Below the pieces are notes generated by a model. That model saw only the letters and a list, made by a program, of their open reading frames with translations, had not been told where the DNA came from and ran no database searches. A program made the translations under genes and the position numbers. A DNA stretch of 64,000 nt from a virus. The DNA lies in the IMG/VR virus record IMGVR_UViG_3300049793_000366, positions 372,865 through 436,864 of that record, one strand, 5' to 3'. Shown one piece after another: positions 58,802 to 64,000 of the stretch (position 1 is its first letter; each line of letters opens with the position of its first letter).

Positions 58802-59074
58802 ATGAATAAAGCTGAATTAATTGATGTTATTGCGAAAGAAGCAAACTTAACAAAAACATCCGCTACACAAGCGTTAGACGCAACTCTTGCTGCTATCACT
58901 AGCTCTTTGAGCAATGGCGACAAGGTAACACTTGTAGGTTTTGGTACATTTTCAGTTTCTAAGAGAGCAGCCCGCAAAGGTCGCAATCCAAAAACTGGTG
59001 AAGTAATCCAAATCTCTGCAAAGAATGTTGCAAAGTTCAAAGCTGGTTCTGAGTTATCTTCTTCAGTGAAGTAA
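58802..59074 (+). CDS. hup: HU-type DNA-binding protein
   Basis: 90 aa, a complete HU/IHF fold: [40 protein letters not shown] and [20 protein letters not shown] (the RNPKTG beta-arm tip). A promoter-like TATAACTTTG lies near 58747-58756. It could compact phage DNA or act as an accessory in transcription. Followed by an inverted repeat. Confidence 0.96.
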   Translation: MNKAELIDVIAKEANLTKTSATQALDATLAAITSSLSNGDKVTLVGFGTFSVSKRAARKGRNPKTGEVIQISAKNVAKFKAGSELSSSVK

Positions 59075-59084
59075 TTTAAAATCA

Positions 59085-59117
59085 CGCGAGAGTTGATTCC
59101 AAAAGAGTAAACTCTCG
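59085..59117 (+). terminator. Hairpin after HU gene
   Basis: CGAGAGTT...AACTCTCG inverted repeat with a 15-nt loop, no T run. Either a weak terminator or a processing structure before the next tRNA. Confidence 0.5.
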
Positions 59118-59122
59118 TACAT

Positions 59123-59196
59123 GGCGCAATCGTCTACCGGAAGGACGCTACCCCATTTCAGGGTAGAAACGTATGGTTCGAATCCTGCTTGCGCTA
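59123..59196 (+). tRNA. tRNA, isotype unclear, unusual anticodon and T arms
   Basis: Acceptor GGCGCAA/TTGCGCT. A 6-bp stem CTACCC/GGGTAG closes the loop CATTTCA, where geometry gives TTT with A33 and TTC is one base later. The T-stem has a bulged T (GTA-T-GG/CCTGC). Confidence 0.6.
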
Positions 59197-59640
59197 CAAT
59201 GTGCCAATCTCGGTTGGCTTCTCAGTGAGGTGAACACTGTGCTATATATGAGAAGTTGTTGTCAACTTTTATAACTAAAAAACACATTGCGTTCATTTTA
59301 ATACGGCAAATTTTCACTGGTTAAAAACCGAGCGTAAATGTCTTGTAACGTAAGAGCTTAATAAATTGGGTGGAAGATACGCCGCCAAGTATTGAGTTAA
59401 ACACATTAAGTTGTGTGAGTCGATGCGAACAAAAAGGTCCAGTAGTTAGACTGCCTTTAAGGTTTATGATTCATAATAGAATTATATTCTTTACTGAAAA
59501 TGAATACACAACTAGGCCTGTGGTTGAGGAAGTTGAACATCGATTAGATGTGAGAGTCTCCGAAATGTATTCAACAGTTCAAAAAGCTCTTACTTAGCTT
59601 GTTTATAAGTAAAATTATTATAAGTTCGTTCTTTGATTTA
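59197..59640 (+). ncRNA. Structured RNA, 5' part
   Basis: Hairpins CCAA-tctcgg-TTGG, CTTCTC...GAGAAG, ACACA-ttaag-TTGTGT and AAAGG..CAGT..ACTG.CCTTT follow one another directly after the tRNA. They may belong to the same large RNA as 59641-60405. The segment around 59466-59597 is more coding-like. Confidence 0.4.
59466..59597 (+). CDS. Possible 43-aa protein embedded in the RNA region
   Basis: Begins MIHNRIIFFTENEYTTRPVV. It has the same length as the ORF at 59778, and the C-terminal parts align (RVSEMYSTVQKAL against KVGYYVRNVQTLV). Weak evidence; it may be chance within a structured RNA. Confidence 0.35.
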   Translation: MIHNRIIFFTENEYTTRPVVEEVEHRLDVRVSEMYSTVQKALT

Positions 59641-60405
59641 AAAATTTAAAAATATTGGGCAGTATAGTGTCCTACACAAATCTTCGGGTTTGTGTGAAAA
59701 TAAAGCTGGTAACAGTCTATAAAGCAAACGTAGAGTTTGCGACTTCTTCACGGGAGTTTAACTATAAAATACTTAGTATGTCTTTGATGGACGAATGTTC
59801 AATGAGATATCATCATCCAACTATGGTGATTGCGTCAGAAATGATTACAAGAAAGGTAGGGTATTATGTGCGAAATGTCCAAACATTAGTGCGTGTGCTA
59901 TCTGATTAAGTTATACAACGTATAGTTTATATTCGCAAGGGTATTTATTATACATGGGCGACTGAAGCAGACGTGAGCTGGAAACTCACAGAAGGGCGTT
60001 TAGTATTTTGTTCTCAAAAGGAACGAAGCTATACCACACAGGCGTCCTTCATACAAATAGTTGTTATCTAACATGATTTTGAAATATCAAAAAAGCAAAA
60101 TCTGTGTGGCGCTGGAGTCGAAAGGTCTCTAATTCCATCCGTTGCGAAACGAAGATGGAGTCTAATATCCCGCAAGGATATGGATTTAGCTAAGAAAAAT
60201 CTAGTGGGCGCAACCCTTAGTCAGTTCGCAAGACTGAATAGACAGAGTAGCAGTTGAGTAGACAAACTGGTCAAACAGTTCTAGCGATACGAGTGATTAC
60301 CGTAAGGAATCGAGACTGACAGAATACTTATCGCAAGGTGAGTGGATAATGAGAGAACCAATAATGCTCAGAAAGATTTGTCGACCAAAGCTATAATCTC
60401 AAGCT
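59641..60405 (+). ncRNA. Large structured RNA with many GNRA/UUCG hairpins (ROOL/GOLLD-like candidate)
   Basis: Strong hairpins include CACAAATC-TTCG-GGTTTGTG (about 59676), GCAAAC-gtaga-GTTTGC, GTTCTC-aaa-GGAAC, CCATCCGTT-GCGA-AACGAAGATGG, CCC-GCAA-GG, TCAGT-tcgcaag-ACTGA, TTACC-GTAA-GGAA and TAT-CGCAAG-GTGA. A TATGG...CTAAG pair near 60180 resembles an 11-nt tetraloop receptor. It lies between tRNA genes, as ROOL and GOLLD RNAs do in phages. Family assignment is a guess. Confidence 0.5.
59778..59909 (+). CDS. Possible 43-aa protein embedded in the RNA region
   Basis: Begins MSLMDECSMRYHHPTMVIAS. Possible paralogue of the ORF at 59466 by equal length and C-terminal similarity. No promoter or RBS evidence. 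Confidence 0.35.
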   Translation: MSLMDECSMRYHHPTMVIASEMITRKVGYYVRNVQTLVRVLSD

Positions 60406-60412
60406 TTTTTAC

Positions 60413-60486
60413 GGCGTGTTCGTCTATCGGAAGGACGCTACCCCATTTCAGGGTAGAAACGTATGGTTCGAATCCTGCACACGCTA
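60413..60486 (+). tRNA. tRNA, isotype unclear, duplicate of the 59123 tRNA
   Basis: From the D-loop to the T-loop it is nearly identical to 59123-59196 (loop CATTTCA, bulged T-stem). Acceptor differs: GGCGTGT/ACACGCT. Confidence 0.6.
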
Positions 60487-60504
60487 CTGAGTAAAATAAA
60501 ATAT

Positions 60505-60617
60505 GGCGAGTTCTTCTAGCGGACTAAGCTGAACAACGCACTTCTACTGTGTTATTCGCTTAAAGGATGCCGTTCTTTTCAGAATGGAGACAGCAGGTTC
60601 GAATCCTCTACTCGCTA
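60505..60617 (+). tRNA. tRNA with hairpin inserted in D-loop, isotype unclear
   Basis: Acceptor GGCGAGT/ACTCGCT and T-loop TTCGAAT are intact. Compared with its neighbour at 60413, about 39 nt are inserted in the D-loop and fold as AAGC.GAACAACGCA / TGTGTTATTCGCTT. The anticodon arm is CCGTTCT-TTTC-AGAATGG (TTT or TTC). Total 113 nt. Confidence 0.5.
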
Positions 60618-60666
60618 CAAACAGTAATGCCAAGTTTTCCAGACTCTTTTATTGTTTACCATGAAG

Positions 60667-60698
60667 AAGCCGATGTGATTTATCATATCGGTTTTTTT
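60667..60698 (+). terminator. Intrinsic terminator of tRNA/ncRNA region
   Basis: CCGAT.TGAT-tt-ATCA.ATCGG hairpin followed by seven T. Confidence 0.75.
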
Positions 60699-60699
60699 A

Positions 60700-60731
60700 T
60701 TTGGTCATGTCCGGAATTATGATTATATTTG
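60700..60731 (+). promoter_or_regulatory. Promoter of membrane protein operon
   Basis: TTTGG (60700-60704) and TATATTTG (60724-60731), 19 nt apart. Confidence 0.65.
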
Positions 60732-60771
60732 TAACTGAATAATTTTTTTCACTTAAAACCAAAAAACAAAC

Positions 60772-62538
60772 ATGAAAGTATTTGCAATTATCTTATCACT
60801 AATCCTTGGTTGGTTATGTTATTATTTCGGAATGCCAACATTATCATTCGGCTTCATTGGATGGCCATCAACATTAATGGTAATGTCTATTCCACTTATT
60901 CTACTTGATGTAGAAGAACGAGAAGGTATGTTTAAAACAGGAGTGGGTATAGCAGTCTTTGGTTTGTTTTTCTTAACCATTGTACCGATGCTTACAAGTT
61001 GGTCACTATTTCGCTCTGACGCATATAAATCATTACTTGGTACAGTAAACGAAAAGAGTATAAACTCCACAATTGAACCTATCAATCCTGAGAATATTGT
61101 AATAATTGATGAACAAACAGCACATCGATTAGCTGATAAATGCTTAAATGAATATCCGGATGCTCGTGCTATTGGTTCAGAAGTTGAACTTGGTTCACTT
61201 ACACTACAAAAAGTTGGTGATAAGATGTACTATGTTGCTCCGCTATTACACCGCTCATTCTTTAAGTGGTCTTCTAACTCACAGGGTACACCAGGTTATG
61301 TTATGATTAACACAACGAATGACAAAGATGTTAAGTTTGTACAAGAAGTAAATGGTAAAAAACTACGCATTAAATATCAAGAGGGTGCCTGCTTTGGTGA
61401 TAATATAGAACGACACATTTATACATCTGGTTATAAAACAAAAGGAGTATCAGATTATTCTTTTGAAGTTGATGATAATGGTACACCTTATTACATCGCC
61501 ACTATATATGAGAAACAAGTTGGATATGCTGGTGAAGATGCTACTGGTGTTATAACGGTTGATGTTGCCTCTGGTGAGATTACAGAATACTCAGTAAAAG
61601 AAACACCTACATGGATTGATAGAATTTACCCAGTTGACTTTATTAAGACACAGGTTGATGATTGGGGTTATTTCTCACATGGTTGGTTAAATCCATCTGA
61701 CAAAGATAGGTTAGAGTCAACTGATGGTATATCGTTAGTATATGGTAATGATGGTCAGTGCTACTTCTATTGTGGTTTAACATCTGTTGGTAAGGATCAA
61801 TCATCTATTGGATTTTTAATGATAAACTCTCGAACTAAGGAAGTTAATTACTATCATCAAGGTGGTGCTACCGAACAAGCCGCTATGGCATCTGCTGAGG
61901 GTAAAGTACAAGAGAAAGGTTATGCCGCAAGTCACCCAAGACCATATAACATTGATGGTATATGGACATATGTTATGGCTCTGAAAGATAAAGAGGGATT
62001 AATCAAAATGGTTGCTCTGGTATCAGTTAAGAATTATGATATCGTTGGTGTTGGTCAAGACATAAAAGACGCTATACGTCAATACAAATCAGCTTTAAAC
62101 TCAAGTGGTAACGTCACTACATTTGAAGGTAAGAAGTCAGACTTTGAAGTAACTGGTAAGATAACCCGATTCTCTGTTGATAATCGAAGTGGTAACTCTT
62201 ATTACTATTTTATGATTGATACTATTAAAACTAAAATATTCGTAGCAACATCCAATATATCTGATGAAGTAGTTTTAACACAGCTTAATGATATAGCAAC
62301 TGTAACGTTTGCTGATGCTAATTCATATCTTATTGATGTAAGAACCTTTGATAATAAGGGACTGAGCTTATCTAAGAGCGAAAGTCAGAATAAAGTTGAA
62401 AAATATTTTAAAACAGTTAACGATTCAATTAGTATAAAGCAAGACGCAAATGATGCAAATGCTTTATGGGACACATTGAGTGAATCTAAAAAAGCTGAAA
62501 TTTTGAAATCATATCAAAAGACAAACACTAAAAAGTAA
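60772..62538 (+). CDS. Membrane-anchored protein of unknown function
   Basis: 588 aa. Three hydrophobic N-terminal segments (residues 1-22, 32-47 and 57-76: MKVFAIILSLILGWLCYYFG, WPSTLMVMSIPLILLDV, TGVGIAVFGLFFLTIVPML), then about 500 soluble residues. The soluble part holds repeated blocks of the type YVAPL...GYVMINTTND, YYIATIYEK...GVITVDVASGEI and YFYCGLTSVGK...GFLMINSRTKEV, a PepSY-like repeat pattern. A C-terminal OB-like region follows. No family recognised. Confidence 0.65.
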   Translation: MKVFAIILSLILGWLCYYFGMPTLSFGFIGWPSTLMVMSIPLILLDVEEREGMFKTGVGIAVFGLFFLTIVPMLTSWSLFRSDAYKSLLGTVNEKSINSTIEPINPENIVIIDEQTAHRLADKCLNEYPDARAIGSEVELGSLTLQKVGDKMYYVAPLLHRSFFKWSSNSQGTPGYVMINTTNDKDVKFVQEVNGKKLRIKYQEGACFGDNIERHIYTSGYKTKGVSDYSFEVDDNGTPYYIATIYEKQVGYAGEDATGVITVDVASGEITEYSVKETPTWIDRIYPVDFIKTQVDDWGYFSHGWLNPSDKDRLESTDGISLVYGNDGQCYFYCGLTSVGKDQSSIGFLMINSRTKEVNYYHQGGATEQAAMASAEGKVQEKGYAASHPRPYNIDGIWTYVMALKDKEGLIKMVALVSVKNYDIVGVGQDIKDAIRQYKSALNSSGNVTTFEGKKSDFEVTGKITRFSVDNRSGNSYYYFMIDTIKTKIFVATSNISDEVVLTQLNDIATVTFADANSYLIDVRTFDNKGLSLSKSESQNKVEKYFKTVNDSISIKQDANDANALWDTLSESKKAEILKSYQKTNTKK

Positions 62539-62544
62539 TATATA

Positions 62545-63051
62545 ATGGGTGATATGCCACAACATCTTGAAATTGAACGTAAGTTTTTGGTTAAAGACTT
62601 ACCGAATAGAAAACCGTCATGTATAGTACAAATTGACCAATACTATTGGAAAAATCCAAAGGGTGTCTGGGAGCGTGTGAGAACATGGCACACTAACACT
62701 GGTGAGAGACGATGGATTCACACCGTTAAAAAATATCTCAGCAAGGGAGTCAACATCGAAGACGAGAAAGACATCACCGAATCAGAATATAAAAGCTTTA
62801 TTAAGAAGTGTTCAAGTGTTGGTCAGAGTGGTAAATTTATCTCAAAGACAAGACATATATACATTGATGCGAACAAGATGAAGTGGGAGATAGATGTGTT
62901 CAATACTGGTGCTAAGATTATTATGGCAGAGGTTGAATTACCTAAGAAAAGCTTTAGACTTAAGATACCAAAGTTTGTAAAGGAGATAGTATTATTAGAA
63001 GTGACTGAACTAAAGAAGTTCAGCAATCGCAACTTAGCAAACGAAATATAA
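62545..63051 (+). CDS. CYTH-domain phosphohydrolase/cyclase-like protein
   Basis: 168 aa with the ExExK signature near the start (HLEIERKFLV), Arg/Lys strands (VWERVRTWHT, RRWIHTVKKYLS), WEIDVFN and the closing acidic strand IIMAEVELP. CYTH enzymes act on triphosphates (inorganic triphosphate, thiamine triphosphate, RNA 5'-triphosphate, or adenylate cyclase IV). The activity here is unknown. Met4 at 62554 is an alternative start, since TAATATATA directly abuts the first ATG. Confidence 0.85.
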   Translation: MGDMPQHLEIERKFLVKDLPNRKPSCIVQIDQYYWKNPKGVWERVRTWHTNTGERRWIHTVKKYLSKGVNIEDEKDITESEYKSFIKKCSSVGQSGKFISKTRHIYIDANKMKWEIDVFNTGAKIIMAEVELPKKSFRLKIPKFVKEIVLLEVTELKKFSNRNLANEI

Positions 63052-63312
63052 ATGCGCTTTAAAATTATATGCAATGACAAGGAGTTCGAACACGAAGTCT
63101 CTGTTAAAAATATTACTTACTTTGGTAAACCAGGTAAGATATCAGAGCTTTACATTCAGATAGAACAACTATTGAGTCTTGACCGCAAACTTTTTGAATA
63201 TCACATCGACTACTTTCAAGAAAAGATTTACATTGAGAATACTCATGCTAATTTCATGTCACACTTGCGCGAGAATAGACTTTCTAACCTTTTAGATATC
63301 GAATTGGTATGA
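63052..63312 (+). CDS. Hypothetical protein
   Basis: 86 aa (MRFKIICNDKEFEHEVSVKN). Begins immediately after the CYTH stop and overlaps the next ORF by 4 nt. No recognised family. Confidence 0.6.
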   Translation: MRFKIICNDKEFEHEVSVKNITYFGKPGKISELYIQIEQLLSLDRKLFEYHIDYFQEKIYIENTHANFMSHLRENRLSNLLDIELV

Positions 63313-63602
63313 TGAACAACAACTCTAAGAGACCACATATTATCTTGAAACGAAATCCGGAAAGGGATAAATTTATTGATGCTATAAAATCAATAGGGTT
63401 TAGGCCCAGGATGGAGCAGAAGAATGTTGTTATCAGTACAACTGATTCAAATTCTGATTCTTCTACATATACACAATTGTGGGTAAAGGGTGACTTTGAA
63501 ATAAAGCTAACACACAAGAATGTAGAATTCGATGGTGATTTCTATGATTACAATGAGAGTGAAATATTATTCAGAAATTTAAAATTAAAAAACATTATAT
63601 GA
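63309..63602 (+). CDS. Hypothetical protein
   Basis: 97 aa (MMNNNSKRPHIILKRNPERD). Coupled to both neighbours by 4-nt overlaps. No recognised family. Confidence 0.6.
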   Translation: MMNNNSKRPHIILKRNPERDKFIDAIKSIGFRPRMEQKNVVISTTDSNSDSSTYTQLWVKGDFEIKLTHKNVEFDGDFYDYNESEILFRNLKLKNII

Positions 63603-64000
63603 AAGCTTTAGTAACAGCGGGACCAACATATGAACACATTGACCCAGTTAGATTTATTGGTAATCATTCCTCTGGTAAAATGGGAATTGAAATTGCTGAG
63701 GAATTAAAACGTAGAGGTTATGATGTAACACTTATCATTGGACCCACACACTTAACGTGTTCGGAAAGTATTAACCGTGTTGATGTAACATCTGCTGATG
63801 ATATGTATGAGGCTTGTATTAAAGAGTTCCCATCATGTGATGTTGCTATAATGTCAGCCGCAGTAGCAGATTATAAACCAAGCTTTTGTTCTGATAAGAA
63901 GATAAAACGAAATGGTGATAACCTCACTATTGAATTAATTCCAAATAAAGACATCGCTTCTGAGTTAGGTAAAATGAAGAAGGCTAACCAAAAGTTAATC
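63599..64000 (+). CDS. coaB: Phosphopantothenate-cysteine ligase (CoaB), partial
   Basis: The first 134 codons are seen before the window ends. MKALVTAGPTYEHIDPVRFI, GNHSSGKMGIEIAEELKRRG, VTSADDMYEAC and DVAIMSAAVADYKP are hallmarks of the CoaB half of CoaBC (SGKMG, AAVADY). The CoaC decarboxylase half is not fused at the N-terminus. With coaD at 9548 the phage has at least two CoA-pathway steps. Confidence 0.92.
   Translation, partial: MKALVTAGPTYEHIDPVRFIGNHSSGKMGIEIAEELKRRGYDVTLIIGPTHLTCSESINRVDVTSADDMYEACIKEFPSCDVAIMSAAVADYKPSFCSDKKIKRNGDNLTIELIPNKDIASELGKMKKANQKLI

Noticed and set aside
59370-59465. Upstream extension of the 43-aa ORF to a GTG at 59370
   Set aside because: The extra 32 codons overlap strong RNA hairpins and have an unlikely composition.
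59197-60405. tmRNA or group I intron in the structured region
   Set aside because: No tRNA-like ends with a tag-encoding ORF, and both flanking tRNAs are complete, so no interrupted exon is visible. Known intron core sequences were not recognised.

Overview
The window looks like part of a large T4-like (tailed, lytic) bacteriophage genome whose host is a member of the Bacteroidota. T4-type genes are present: both topoisomerase II subunits, an Rnl1-type RNA ligase, virion/tail-fibre-like proteins, homing endonucleases and a T4-style N-terminal capsid-targeting motif. The host is inferred from promoters of the Bacteroidota type (TTTG about 20 nt before TAnnTTTG), A-rich translation starts and almost no Shine-Dalgarno sequences. 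There is no integrase, rRNA or chromosomal gene set.

Layout. 1-5.3 kb: topoisomerase II, RNA ligase, structural genes. 5.3-12.5 kb: Nudix hydrolase, virion proteins, a metallopeptidase, coaD and a capsid-targeted protein. 12.6-15.2 kb: a very small RNase P RNA, yqeY, a basic repeat protein and a cold-shock protein. 15.2-25.4 kb: AspRS, three tRNA-Asp, one tRNA-Glu, two tRNA-Pro plus ProRS, four tRNA-Gln plus GlnRS, and ValRS. 25.4-34.2 kb: capsid-targeted cargo genes, speD, a flavokinase fusion, a 2OG oxygenase and MgtC. 34.3-44.1 kb: His/Lys/Phe/Trp tRNAs with LysRS and TrpRS, Ser/Arg tRNAs with SerRS, and HisRS plus a single-chain PheRS. 46.4-52.6 kb: Glu/Tyr/Gly/Ile/Ala tRNAs with GlyRS, AlaRS and TyrRS. 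53-58.4 kb: small early-type genes, a second RNA ligase and translation initiation factor IF3. 58.6-60.7 kb: HU, unusual tRNAs and a large structured RNA. 60.7-64 kb: a membrane protein, a CYTH protein and coaB.

Central message. The window carries twelve aminoacyl-tRNA synthetases and about 46 tRNA genes, arranged so that cognate tRNAs and synthetases share operons. Eight of these operons begin with a tiny leader ORF whose codons match the operon (for example HFHFHF before HisRS/PheRS, SRSRSSRS before the Ser/Arg tRNAs and SerRS, QQVQQQQ before the Gln operon), followed by an intrinsic terminator. In every case the end of the leader ORF can pair with the 5' arm of that terminator. This is the architecture of ribosome-mediated transcription attenuation, used here by a phage as a set of amino-acid or charged-tRNA sensors. 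I know of no such described phage system, but could not search.

The same genome segment supplies an RNase P RNA to mature the tRNAs, an IF3, RNA ligases and a polynucleotide-kinase-like protein. It therefore looks like a virus that takes over translation in a supply-regulated way. A second theme is a set of otherwise unrelated proteins sharing a start like MKHLKKFE, most with an upstream TAATATATA element. They are probably packaged in the capsid and injected, and one has an ADP-ribosyltransferase-like fold.
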